From Aliiglaciecola sp041538045 (GTDB taxonomy: Bacteria; Pseudomonadota; Gammaproteobacteria; Enterobacterales; Alteromonadaceae), in contig NZ_JBGOSE010000004.1 in NCBI RefSeq assembly GCF_041538045.1, forward strand, positions 248,001-312,000: DNA of 64,000 bases, written 5' to 3'. Each line of letters opens with the position of its first letter. The stretch's first letter is position 1. Below, one piece after another: positions 42,715 to 51,911 of this stretch. A program made the translations under genes and the position numbers. The notes below the pieces were generated by a model. That model did not search any database, was not told where the DNA came from, and was given only the letters and a program-made list of their open reading frames with translations.

Positions 42715-43692
42715 TTACATGCTATCTCGTAGTTCTGCCATTAATTTTACACTTTTTAGTCGGGCGGCAGGGTCATGTATGGGGAAGGACATGATCAATT
42801 CATTGATACCGGCTTTTTCAATAAAATCTGCCAATTTGGGTTTTATCGATTCTTTTGTGCCAACTAATGAATATTGTAAAACGTGTTCAACATTATACAT
42901 GTCGGCAATGCTCCAATGGATTTTATCCACTGGTTTAGGGAAGGGAGTATTAGCGCTGGTGCGCATTTGCAGAAATTTTTGCTGCACCGAGGTATACAAA
43001 TAATTTGCTTCTTCTTCCGTATCCGCTATTACCGCCATAACCCCTGCCATTGAATAAGGTTCTGGGTTTTCATCGGTTGCTTTGAAGTTCCCTCGGTAGC
43101 TGTCTAATGCCTGATGTAATTGATCTGGGGCAAAGTGGGATGCAAAAGCGTAGGGCAGTCCGAATTCTGCGGCCAGTTGGGCACTGTATAAACTAGAACC
43201 TAATAACCACAAAGGGATATTCGTATCTTGGCCAGGTACAGCCAGCACTGGTTGAGCTTGGGGACCTAAGTAACTTTGTAATTCACGGATATTTTGTGGG
43301 TACTGATCTGCCCCCGAGCCGCTTTGTCGACGCAGGGCCATTAACGTTTGCATGTCGGTGCCAGGAGCTCGCCCAAGGCCTAAATCAATACGATTACCGT
43401 AAAGTTCTGCCAAAGTTCCGAATTGCTCCGCGATAATTAAGGGGGCATGGTTGGGTAACATTACGCCGCCGCTACCAATGCGAATGTTTTTCGTGGCCGC
43501 GCCAATGTTTGCCAGCAATACCGCGGTAGCTGAACTAGCGACGCTTCTCATGCCGTGGTGCTCGGCTAACCAATAGCGTTTATAGTCATAGGCTTCTGCG
43601 GTAATGGCGGTTTCCCTAGCCATTTTTAACGCGTCAGAAACACTGCGACCTTCACCAATGGTCGCTAAATCTAATATGGAAATCGGAATCAT
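42715..43692 (-). CDS. LLM-class flavin-dependent oxidoreductase (YhbW-like)
   Basis: This 325-residue protein of the luciferase-like monooxygenase superfamily uses reduced FMN/F420-like cofactor. It has the alkanal-monooxygenase-like subfamily landmarks: RYWLAEHHGMRSVAS, IRIGSGGVMLPNHAPL, EQFGTLAELYGNRIDLGLGRAPG and LLGSSLYSAQLAAEFGLPYAFASHF. Substrate is unknown; housekeeping members such as YhbW are poorly characterised. AGGT precedes ATG. It is the first gene of a probable operon with glsA. Confidence 0.92.
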   Translation of the reverse strand: MIPISILDLATIGEGRSVSDALKMARETAITAEAYDYKRYWLAEHHGMRSVASSATAVLLANIGAATKNIRIGSGGVMLPNHAPLIIAEQFGTLAELYGNRIDLGLGRAPGTDMQTLMALRRQSGSGADQYPQNIRELQSYLGPQAQPVLAVPGQDTNIPLWLLGSSLYSAQLAAEFGLPYAFASHFAPDQLHQALDSYRGNFKATDENPEPYSMAGVMAVIADTEEEANYLYTSVQQKFLQMRTSANTPFPKPVDKIHWSIADMYNVEHVLQYSLVGTKESIKPKLADFIEKAGINELIMSFPIHDPAARLKSVKLMAELRDSM

Positions 43693-44002
43693 AATACCTA
43701 CCGAGTCATTGAATTGTAATAGGATTATTGCGGTGGATGTTTCAACTTACAAGGGGACACCCGCGATTATCAGTAAAGATCTCAGTGGTTGACTATAATA
43801 TTCAGCATAGTCAAAATAAATAGAACCAAATTGTTATATATACTGTATATCACTATGGCTAACAGTAATTTTCAGGTGGGAATCGAGGATATTGTCGCGA
43901 GTTTCAAGTACTTTACATGGTTGACCCAGTTTTGAATGGTGATATTGTGTGTTTTTAAAGGGCTAACAGCCTGTCATCACATTAAATTATGAGAAGAGAC
44001 TA
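43693..44002. other. ~310-bp divergent control region
   Basis: Between the LLM oxidoreductase and the AsmA-like gene no gene, repeat or recognisable operator is seen. Confidence 0.5.
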
Positions 44003-44779
44003 ATGAAAAAAGGATTAATCGTTTTTGCAATTATCATTTTGCTTATTGCAGGCGGTGCTTGGTATTTACTAAGTGGCGCAGGAGACTTCATTCGAGTACA
44101 AATGGAGCAACAAGGCTCTAAATATTTAGGTACACCAGTATCTGTTTTTAATGTGGATTTGGCACTTAGTGACGGTCGTTTGACCATCAGCGATATTGAC
44201 GTTGAGAATCCAGATGGGTTCAGTGATGAAGATGCCTTTAGCGTCGAAAACATCACACTCGATTTAGGCGAAGTATTAAGCGAACCATATGTTGTTCAGA
44301 CGGTTAGTATCAATGCTCCTGAAGTACTTTATGAAGTAGATGAAAGTGGTAAAGGAAACTTACTTGTTATTAAAGACAACCTAGCTGCTAATTTACCTAA
44401 ATCTGAAAGCCAACCTTCTTCTGAGCCAGGTGCAAACCCGCTTATTATTGTTGAAAATGTGACTGTCAGTAACGTTCGTCTTAAACTCGATTTTGAAAAA
44501 CTGTCTACCGGTGAGCTTGAAATCGAACAAAAAACTTACGAGATTACACTACCTACATTTAACGCTGGTCCCATCGGACAGCCAAACGGTATTCCGGCTG
44601 ATCAAGCGGGTATGGCCATCGTCAATGCTATGTTAGATAACATTATTGACCAAGCGAAATCTGAAGCTAAGAAAAAGTTAGCAGAAGAAGCTAAAAAACT
44701 AGCAAAAGAAAAGCTAGACAAAGAAAAAGAAAAACTCAAAGAAAAAGCTAAAGATAAACTGAAAGGTTTGTTTAATTAG
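44003..44779 (+). CDS. AsmA-like envelope protein with Lys-rich coiled-coil tail
   Basis: This 258-residue protein has a single N-terminal helix (LIVFAIIILLIAGGAWYLL). An AsmA/YdbH-like beta segment follows (GTPVSVFNVDLALSDGRLTISDIDVENP, split across strands; DAFSVENITLDLGEVL; VVQTVSINAPEVLYEVD; NPLIIVENVTVSNVRLKLDF). The last ~50 residues form a Lys/Glu-rich helix (KSEAKKKLAEEAKKLAKEK and onward). It is probably inner-membrane anchored and periplasmic, and much shorter than AsmA. Similar small AsmA-like proteins are linked to envelope lipid homeostasis without a known reaction. A purine-rich AGAAGAGA precedes ATG. Confidence 0.7.
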   Translation: MKKGLIVFAIIILLIAGGAWYLLSGAGDFIRVQMEQQGSKYLGTPVSVFNVDLALSDGRLTISDIDVENPDGFSDEDAFSVENITLDLGEVLSEPYVVQTVSINAPEVLYEVDESGKGNLLVIKDNLAANLPKSESQPSSEPGANPLIIVENVTVSNVRLKLDFEKLSTGELEIEQKTYEITLPTFNAGPIGQPNGIPADQAGMAIVNAMLDNIIDQAKSEAKKKLAEEAKKLAKEKLDKEKEKLKEKAKDKLKGLFN

Positions 44780-44810
44780 GAGCTGAGAACGTTTTTTGAA
44801 ACGCTTTATA

Positions 44811-44834
44811 GAGGCTGGGTATGTTTCCAGCCTC
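44811..44834. terminator. Stem-loop between convergent AsmA-like and aceF genes
   Basis: GAGGCTGG / CCAGCCTC is a perfect 8-bp stem with an 8-base loop. Flanking T-runs are weak on both strands. Confidence 0.6.
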
Positions 44835-44923
44835 GTTAAAAACGTATTTGCCAACAGAATCTAGGTTAGATATCAGCATTATTAAATAACCGTTACCCTC
44901 AACCTGAACGATTAGTTAATACG

Positions 44924-46213
44924 TTACACAAGTAACAACCGAATATCTTCGATTATATCTTTCAGATGCACTAAAAATCTAGCGCCTTCTGCACCATTAA
45001 TTATACGATGATCAAAACCAAGTGTTACTTTCATTATGCGTCGTTTACATATTTGGTCGTTAATATATTTAGGTAATTCTTCACTAGCAGCAATACCTAA
45101 AATGGCAACTTGTGGCCAGTTAACGATAGGAAATATTGAGGTTAACCCAATTCCACCTAGGTTAGAAAGGGTGATACCTGCTCCTTGCATATCTTTTGCG
45201 AGCAATTTTCTGTCTATTGCTTTTTTACTTAGTGTTTTGAGTTCACTAGACAACTCATCTAACCCTTTTGAGTCTACAGATCTTAATGACGGAACGACTA
45301 AGCCTTGAGGAGTATCTACAGCAATACCTACGTCATAATATTGTTTATATATTAATTCGGAATTTTCCTCATCATAGATACTATTGAATTTGGGGAAAGA
45401 ACGAAGCGCGGCCGCGAGCGCTTTTGCTAAAATCACCGTAATTGTTAGAGAGCCTCCTTTTTCCTTGTAGCTTTTACGCCAGTTTTCAAGGTCTGTAATA
45501 TCGATATCTTGTTGCAGCCAAGCGTGTGGAATTTGTGACCAGGCGTAAGTCATATTTGCACTAGTTGCGAAGGTCATTTTAGATACCTTTTGACGTTCAA
45601 TAGGGCCATAAGCCTCTACATCTGGCAATGGACGACGAACGGCTGAAGAACTATCGTTAACATTTGGCTGTCTTAAAATAATATTTTTAGCATGAAGTTT
45701 CACATCATCCGTGGAAATTCTTTTTGTGTTTGGTGCTTGCTTAATATCTTCGAGATTTATACCTAACTTCCTCGCTAGCCTTCTAGTACTTGGGCTTGCT
45801 GGCAAGGTATTTGTGTTAATTGCCTCCCTTGTTTGTTCATCGGAAGAAGATTGCAATTTGTTTTTATCTACTGACTTTTCTTCACTAGGGATGGCTAAAG
45901 TTACGTTAACGTCTTTTGTCGGTTCTTCTATTTTGGGTTCTTCTATTTTGAGTTCTTCTACTTTTGGTTCTAACGCTGTAATAGTCGCGAACTCAACCCC
46001 CTCTGATACTTCCTGATCAATATTGACTAGTATGGAGTCTACTGTGCCTGAATATGTTGAAGGTATTTCTACCGTTACTTTGTCAGTTTCAATTTCCAGT
46101 ACAGTATCACCTTCTTGTATGACATCTCCGACCTCCATAAGAATACCGACAATCGTACCTTGAATATCATCTCCACTCTCACTTAAGTTAGGGATTATTA
46201 AATGGTTTTGCAT
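44924..46213 (-). CDS. aceF: Dihydrolipoamide acetyltransferase (E2), paralogous AceF
   Basis: This 429-residue E2 has a single lipoyl domain with Lys45 (EIETDKVTVEIP), an acidic/Pro linker with repeats of EEPKIEEP type, and a peripheral-subunit-binding domain at about 135-175 (ASPSTRRLARKLGINLEDI). The catalytic domain ends GFDHRIINGAEGARF. The motif HxxxNG (His402, Asn406) has Asn for the common Asp, as in Azotobacter/Pseudomonas E2p, so it is probably active. A single lipoyl domain is fewer than E. coli AceF (three). AGGAGA precedes ATG. It lies 9 bp after aceE. No lpd (E3) follows, so it must borrow one. Confidence 0.9.
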   Translation of the reverse strand: MQNHLIIPNLSESGDDIQGTIVGILMEVGDVIQEGDTVLEIETDKVTVEIPSTYSGTVDSILVNIDQEVSEGVEFATITALEPKVEELKIEEPKIEEPTKDVNVTLAIPSEEKSVDKNKLQSSSDEQTREAINTNTLPASPSTRRLARKLGINLEDIKQAPNTKRISTDDVKLHAKNIILRQPNVNDSSSAVRRPLPDVEAYGPIERQKVSKMTFATSANMTYAWSQIPHAWLQQDIDITDLENWRKSYKEKGGSLTITVILAKALAAALRSFPKFNSIYDEENSELIYKQYYDVGIAVDTPQGLVVPSLRSVDSKGLDELSSELKTLSKKAIDRKLLAKDMQGAGITLSNLGGIGLTSIFPIVNWPQVAILGIAASEELPKYINDQICKRRIMKVTLGFDHRIINGAEGARFLVHLKDIIEDIRLLLV

Positions 46214-46222
46214 GTCAGTCTC

Positions 46223-48895
46223 CTATGAACGAGTGCGAGGGTCACATTTGTTAAAATCTACATTTAACAATTCGGAATGCTGCTGATATTGTTCTTTGCT
46301 AATTCGCTCATCTTGGAGCAATGCTGAAATTGCTGCATGGGCAATATAGGTTGTACTGACCTCAAAGAAATCCCTGAGGTTTTCCCTTGATTCACTTAAG
46401 CCGTAACCATCTGTACCAAGTACTTCATATCTTCCTGGTATCCAACGACTAATGCTGCTGGCATAACTTTTCATATAATCAGTTGCGGCAATAAAGACAC
46501 CCTTCTGGCCTTTAAATAATGTTTGTACGAAAGGCGTTTTAGCTTTCTCGGTAGGATGTAAACGATTCCAACGTTCTGCGGTTTCTCCGTCTCGTTGCAA
46601 TTCGGTAAAGCTGGTAATACTCCAAATATTTACTCGATACCCCAACTTATCAAGTAGCGTATAAGCATCAATAGTTTGTTGCATAATTGAGCCACTAGAT
46701 AACAGGTTGATCAACTCTCCTTTTTGTTTAGTCGATTTTTTAAAGAGGTAACCACCTTTCAATATATTCTCTGCAATACCTTTATCTTCCGGAAGTGCAG
46801 GCATCACATTATTCTCGTTATACACGGTTAGGTAATAAAATATATCTTGTTGTTCCGTATACATGCGTTGGATACCGTCACGGATGATGATGGCTAACTC
46901 GTAGCCGAATGCTGGATCATAACTCACCATATTGGGAACAGTTTGAGCTAAAATATGTGAGTGGCCATCTTGATGTTGTAGGCCTTCTCCATTTAATGTT
47001 GTGCGTCCGGCTGTTCCACCAATGAGGAATCCTCGACACATCATATCGCCACAGCTCCAGATCATATCGCCGACACGTTGAAAGCCGAAAATAGAATAAA
47101 ACACATAAAAAGGAATCATTGGTAAATTATGTAACGCATATGCGCTACCCGCAGCCATAAAAGAGGCTATTGCGCCTGTTTCACAGATACCTTCTTGTAA
47201 AATCTGACCGTTTTTGGCTTCTCTATAAGGTGATAGAGTATCTGCATCAACGGGGGTGTAGTTTTGACCATCGTGAGAATAGATACCTGCAGCTTTAAAC
47301 AAACCATCCATACCAAAGGTTCTTGCCTCATCAGGCACTATTGGTACTATATATTTACCAATTTCTTTCTCTTTGAGTAGTTTGGCTAATAGTCTGACGG
47401 TGACCATAGTGGTCGATAACTTTCTATCTCCTGACCCTTTTAATATATCGGCAAAAAATGCCAAGGGGGGTGTGGGAATAGATGGACAATTGACGTTTCT
47501 ACTTGGCAAATAGCCGTTTAGATTTTGCCTATGTTCCTGTAAATAACGCATTTCGTCACTGTTTTCATTGGGGCGATAAAGTTCAGCTTTTGCTGCCGCT
47601 TCATCACTGATGGGGATTCCATATTTTCTGGCTAATGCTATGCGCTCTTCATGTTTCAGATCTTTTTTCTGATGAGCGGTATTTCGACCCTCTGCAGTAG
47701 GCCCCATTCCATCACCTTTTACGGTTTTAAATAAGATAACGGTAGGTTTATCTGTTTCTAACGAGGCTTGTTGAAAGGCTGCAAAAATCTTTTTAGGATC
47801 TTGACCACCGCGTTTTATTTGCTTGAGTTCTTGGTCGGTTAAAGAATTCATCATTTTTTCTAGTTCAGCATTACCTTCAACCCAGTGTTCACGCTGCACA
47901 CCACCTGGCAGTATAGAGTAACGTTGGTAATCGCCATCTAAGCAAGCATCCATTCGTTTACGTAGTATGCCTTTGCTGTCTTGAGCAAGTAATACATCCC
48001 ATCCTGATCCCCAAACTACTTTGATCACGTTCCAATCAGCACCTCTAAATGATCGTTCAAGTTCTTGGATTACTTTTCCATTCCCTCTCACTGGTCCATC
48101 TAAACGCTGTAAGTTGCAGTTAACGGTCAGCACTAAATTATTTAATTTTTCTCTGGAGGCGATATTAATGGTGCCAAGTACTTCCGGCTCATCTGCTTCA
48201 CCATCACCAATAAAGCACCAATATTTTCCCCCTGTATCCGCTTTTAATCCTCGGTTAACTAAATATTTGGAGAAACGAGCATGGTAAATAGCCGCGGGAG
48301 TAGAGAGTCCCATTGAAGCATTTGGCATTTGCCAGAAAGAAGGCAAAGAACGTGGGTGAGGATATGAAGATAGTCCTCCACCTTCACCTAGTTCACGCCT
48401 GTAATTTGATAATTGCTGCGCTGTTAATCGGCCCTCAATAAATGCTCTAGCATATATACCCGGTGCTGCATGAGGCTGGGGCATGACAGTGTCACCGCCA
48501 TAGGTGTTCGAACTAGCTTTAAAAAAGTGATTAAATCCAACTTCTAAAATGGTTGCAGCAGAGGCGTATGTTGCAATATGCCCTCCAACCCCTGTACCTT
48601 GATCTTGGGCTTGAAGTACTATTGCCATTGCATTCCAACGGATAATGTTTTCTATTTTCTTTTCTAGTTCAATATCACCCGGATAAACCGGTTGCTCAGA
48701 CAATGGAATTGAGTTGATATAGGATGTATTTAAAGTTGCTTCATTAACAGAAATACCTTTACTAAGTGCATAGTCTTGCATGTCTCTTAGTAAATCTTTA
48801 ACTGCATCATTACCAAAGTGATCACGAATGTAATCGATAGATTCTAGCCACTCTTTTCTATCTTCGACTAATAAATCGCTCAATATTTCTGTCAT
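46223..48895 (-). CDS. aceE: Homodimeric pyruvate-dehydrogenase-type E1 (AceE/MdeB-like)
   Basis: This 890-residue thiamine-diphosphate enzyme decarboxylates a 2-oxo acid and acylates the E2 lipoyl group. Blocks include GHIATYASAATILEVGF, the ThDP motif FIGDGEADEPE...NCNLQRLDGPVRGNG, KGDGMGPTAEGRNTAHQKK and LNGEGLQHQDGHSHI. ATG at 48895 is chosen because GGGAGAGA precedes it; an earlier in-frame start would add 33 unlikely residues. The divergent Lrp/AsnC regulator starts 123 bp away. This pairing recalls mdeR/mdeB of Pseudomonas putida, where an AceE homologue serves 2-oxobutyrate. Substrate here could be pyruvate or 2-oxobutyrate. Confidence 0.92.
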   Translation of the reverse strand: MTEILSDLLVEDRKEWLESIDYIRDHFGNDAVKDLLRDMQDYALSKGISVNEATLNTSYINSIPLSEQPVYPGDIELEKKIENIIRWNAMAIVLQAQDQGTGVGGHIATYASAATILEVGFNHFFKASSNTYGGDTVMPQPHAAPGIYARAFIEGRLTAQQLSNYRRELGEGGGLSSYPHPRSLPSFWQMPNASMGLSTPAAIYHARFSKYLVNRGLKADTGGKYWCFIGDGEADEPEVLGTINIASREKLNNLVLTVNCNLQRLDGPVRGNGKVIQELERSFRGADWNVIKVVWGSGWDVLLAQDSKGILRKRMDACLDGDYQRYSILPGGVQREHWVEGNAELEKMMNSLTDQELKQIKRGGQDPKKIFAAFQQASLETDKPTVILFKTVKGDGMGPTAEGRNTAHQKKDLKHEERIALARKYGIPISDEAAAKAELYRPNENSDEMRYLQEHRQNLNGYLPSRNVNCPSIPTPPLAFFADILKGSGDRKLSTTMVTVRLLAKLLKEKEIGKYIVPIVPDEARTFGMDGLFKAAGIYSHDGQNYTPVDADTLSPYREAKNGQILQEGICETGAIASFMAAGSAYALHNLPMIPFYVFYSIFGFQRVGDMIWSCGDMMCRGFLIGGTAGRTTLNGEGLQHQDGHSHILAQTVPNMVSYDPAFGYELAIIIRDGIQRMYTEQQDIFYYLTVYNENNVMPALPEDKGIAENILKGGYLFKKSTKQKGELINLLSSGSIMQQTIDAYTLLDKLGYRVNIWSITSFTELQRDGETAERWNRLHPTEKAKTPFVQTLFKGQKGVFIAATDYMKSYASSISRWIPGRYEVLGTDGYGLSESRENLRDFFEVSTTYIAHAAISALLQDERISKEQYQQHSELLNVDFNKCDPRTRS

Positions 48896-49018
48896 CACAC
48901 TCTCTCCCATTAAATTCATAAATTCAGCTTTATTTGACGAAGCTACATTACATTCAAGTTCTAAACAATTGCATAATAAGGTATTATCTATCAATAAAAT
49001 TCATATTCAGGGTTATAT

Positions 49019-49498
49019 ATGCCAAAAATAAAGCTGGATGAGCTAGATGTTCAACTCTTGGAGTGTATTCAAATAAATGGTCGTATTAGTAACGCAGAAC
49101 TTGCTGATAAAGTAGGTTTATCGCCATCTCCCTGTTTAAGAAGAGTCAAAGCATTAGAAGATAGCGGTGTAATACAGCGCTATGTGGGTATCATTGATCC
49201 CACTAAGCTGGGTATGTGGACTAATGTTTTTTTGACCGTACGCCTTAAAACGCAAGGTCGCAGCGCACTAGAACAATTTGAATCTATTGTTAGTGGTTAT
49301 GAAGAAGTGATGGAGTGTTTTTTAATGACCGGTTCATCAGATTATCTAATACGAGTGTTAGTCGCTGATATGGAGAGTTATGAAAAATTTCTGTTTGACA
49401 AAATAACGACGATACCGTGTGTCGGTAATATAGAGTCTAGTTTTTCTTTAAAACAAGTGATTTATCGCACTGAGATGCCAGTGGTGGCAACTAAGTAA
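49019..49498 (+). CDS. Lrp/AsnC-family transcriptional regulator
   Basis: This 159-residue regulator has an N-terminal helix-turn-helix (LDVQLLECIQINGRISNAEL, then VGLSPSPCLRRVKALEDSGVI) and a C-terminal ligand-binding RAM domain (ECFLMTGSSDYLIRVLVADM). Members bind amino acids or related acids and often control a divergent catabolic operon; here that is aceEF. The 123-bp gap between them presumably holds the operator. It is likely an activator responding to an amino acid or 2-oxo acid, as inferred from the position. Confidence 0.92.
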   Translation: MPKIKLDELDVQLLECIQINGRISNAELADKVGLSPSPCLRRVKALEDSGVIQRYVGIIDPTKLGMWTNVFLTVRLKTQGRSALEQFESIVSGYEEVMECFLMTGSSDYLIRVLVADMESYEKFLFDKITTIPCVGNIESSFSLKQVIYRTEMPVVATK

Positions 49499-49660
49499 CA
49501 TCAATTCTGTATAAATGCCAATTGTCTAATCTATTACGGTTAATTATCTCTGATATGCATATTATCTATTGATGATATATCAACACTCATTGGATCCTTT
49601 TTTTTAATCCATTTAGATTGTATTCATCGTCATTAGATTAAATCGAATAGAGGACTAATT

Positions 49661-50611
49661 ATGGCTTTAAATACAGAACTACAGAACCCTATTACACAAG
49701 AAGATATAGACACCTATAACCGAGATGGCGTTGTATGCTTGCGTGGCGTATTAAATAGCGAATGGATCAAAACGCTTTTACCTATCGCGAAACGTTTGGT
49801 TATTGAAAAAGAAGATTTTGGCTTGTTACCTGCAATTCCAGGTCGTTATATGTCGCGCTGCATTCCAGAATTTCGCAAAATGGTATTCGAATCTCCCATT
49901 GCTGAAGCTTGTGGGAAAATATTGGAATCGAATGAAATACGATTTTTCTTTGATGAAATATTTGCGAAACCACCAAAATCAGATGCTAAAACTATTTGGC
50001 ACACAGATCACATGGGGTGGCCGACAACCGGTGAAATGGTACCTTCTTTGTGGTTGCCAATAACACAAGTGAAAAAAGAAAACTGTTTAGAAATTATTGC
50101 CGGCTCTCACCATGAGAATGTACCTTATTGGTTGTTCTCACCTAACGCACGAAAAATGATTAAGCCAGACGACAGAATGCCTCATCCTGAATGTGAATCT
50201 CGTCGTAATGATGGTAAAACAAAGTTTTTAAGTTGGGACATGGACGCCGGTGATTTATTAATTGTTCACCCACGAGCGCTACATTATTCATCTGGTAATA
50301 GTGCAGATGATTGGCGAGTTGCTATCTCATTTAGAGCTTTCGGTGATGATATACGATGGGCTCCTAGACCAGATTGTGTAAACTTAGCAGGTGTTAGTTT
50401 TGATGAAATGATTGAAGGTGAAAAACCAATGGGTAGCCACTTTCCAGTTTTATGGTCGAAAAGCGGTGAAAAAGATTCGGATGAAAATTTCCCTCGAGGT
50501 TTTGCTACGACTTGGGCTAAAAGAGAAATGGAAGGTGTTAACGAATATGCCACTTTTAAAACCTTGAAAGGAAAAGAAAATCGAGGTGAATTAGGTAAGC
50601 CTAAAAAGTAG
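49661..50611 (+). CDS. PhyH-family Fe(II)/2-oxoglutarate dioxygenase
   Basis: This 316-residue cytoplasmic oxygenase of the phytanoyl-CoA-dioxygenase family has the facial triad HxD in IWHTDHMGW (about 115/117) and the distal His in PRALHYSSG (about 208). A 2-oxoglutarate-binding Arg follows in DDWRVAISFRAFG, with GDLLIVHP between. PhyH relatives hydroxylate diverse small molecules, including phosphonates, ectoine and secondary metabolites. AGAGGA precedes ATG. It is the first gene of the presumed catabolic cluster, between the AsnC and LysR regulators, and may perform the entry hydroxylation. Substrate is unknown. Confidence 0.9.
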   Translation: MALNTELQNPITQEDIDTYNRDGVVCLRGVLNSEWIKTLLPIAKRLVIEKEDFGLLPAIPGRYMSRCIPEFRKMVFESPIAEACGKILESNEIRFFFDEIFAKPPKSDAKTIWHTDHMGWPTTGEMVPSLWLPITQVKKENCLEIIAGSHHENVPYWLFSPNARKMIKPDDRMPHPECESRRNDGKTKFLSWDMDAGDLLIVHPRALHYSSGNSADDWRVAISFRAFGDDIRWAPRPDCVNLAGVSFDEMIEGEKPMGSHFPVLWSKSGEKDSDENFPRGFATTWAKREMEGVNEYATFKTLKGKENRGELGKPKK

Positions 50612-50863
50612 TTTGTGTCATTTTATAGTGTAGAAGATTTTAACCGTTGCGCGTTCGCTTAATTAACGTAAAGATAAGTATATGACTTTATTTTAAGTGT
50701 TTGTTTTTCCTATCTATTTAATCTTGAGGAGCAATTGAGTTAAAAAAATAGATTGTTTGCAGTTTTTAGAGCACAAAGTTATCTTACCTTTTATGGATGA
50801 GTGTGTTATAAAAAACGGGTAACGTTAAATCTTCTATATTAAAAGCGTGGGTCAAGTGTAGTT

Positions 50864-51775
50864 ATGGAAATTCGTCAATTACGTTATTTAGTCGCAGCAA
50901 TAGAGAAAGGAACACTGAGTGTTGCTGCAGACTCTGTGTTTATTACTCAGCCAGCACTAACTCGCAGCTTAAAAAATCTTGAGCATGAACTTGGTGTGGA
51001 TTTATTAGAGCGCCTACCTCGAGGCGTTATTCCAACACCAGCTGGAGACTTATTATATCGTCATGCGCATTTAATTATCAATGAAGTCAAAAAGATTAAA
51101 GCAGATGTTCCTCTTGCCGCCGAAGGGGTTGTTGGTAATTTGAAGATTGGTGTTGGGGCGTTATTTGCTCAACATATCGTTGACGATGTTGTATGGCAAC
51201 TTGCTACCACCCACGACAGTTTAAGTATGGGGATTACAGTTGGTTTTTTCGAGGGGTTAATTAACAAATTAGTAGAAGGAAACTTGGATGTCGTGTTTTC
51301 CAGTTTACCGTCAGTTAATGTACCTGAAGAATTAATCGTTGAGCCCCTTAGTGATTTGCATGTTAGTTTCGTTACTAATAAAGATCATCCGCTAGCCGAG
51401 AAAGACGTTTGTGATTCTAAAGATTTAGAAGCTGCTCGCTGGGTGATTGTAGATCAACCTCACGCAGCCGCAATGTTTACCCAATTTTTTGCGTCTCAAG
51501 GTATGGTTACTCCAGCAAGCCTTGTGCGTACAGACTCCCTTGAGCTGATCCACTCACTGCTAAAAAGAGGTGGTTTTGTTAGTGTGTTACCAAGGCACCT
51601 AATTCATGATTCCTCAGTAAATGACAATCTAGTTGAACTGAAAGTTAAAGGTCCACCTATTAGTCGTAAATTTGGACTAATTTATCGAGAAGATATTGCT
51701 GGTAGGCCTTTGTTAGCGCCCTTCTTCGAAGGAATACGCAGGGCATGCAAAGAAATTGAGGAAGGTTCATACTAA
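50864..51775 (+). CDS. LysR-type transcriptional regulator
   Basis: This 303-residue regulator has an N-terminal winged helix (MEIRQLRYLVAAIEKGTLSV, then ITQPALTRSLKNLEHELGVDLLERLPRGVIPT) and a periplasmic-binding-protein-like effector domain. It probably controls the surrounding transporter and enzyme genes and senses the substrate or an intermediate. No convincing T-N11-A operator could be assigned. The ribosome-binding site is weak. The transporter gene follows 136 bp downstream in the same direction. Confidence 0.95.
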   Translation: MEIRQLRYLVAAIEKGTLSVAADSVFITQPALTRSLKNLEHELGVDLLERLPRGVIPTPAGDLLYRHAHLIINEVKKIKADVPLAAEGVVGNLKIGVGALFAQHIVDDVVWQLATTHDSLSMGITVGFFEGLINKLVEGNLDVVFSSLPSVNVPEELIVEPLSDLHVSFVTNKDHPLAEKDVCDSKDLEAARWVIVDQPHAAAMFTQFFASQGMVTPASLVRTDSLELIHSLLKRGGFVSVLPRHLIHDSSVNDNLVELKVKGPPISRKFGLIYREDIAGRPLLAPFFEGIRRACKEIEEGSY

Positions 51776-51911
51776 CGGTTTGAACTTTATAGATGCTGCT
51801 ATTTTTGGTCAGATTAGATCTTTGTCTGTTGCTTGAAATCTATGCACCGCCGTTCCGAAACTCAAATTAAATAACTTACCAAAATGGGTCTATTGACCTT
51901 GGAAATCACCG

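Noticed and set aside
44924..46213. Asn instead of Asp in the E2 HxxxDG motif, suggesting an inactive enzyme
   Set aside because: Azotobacter and Pseudomonas E2p naturally carry HxxxNG and are active, so this is not a sign of decay.
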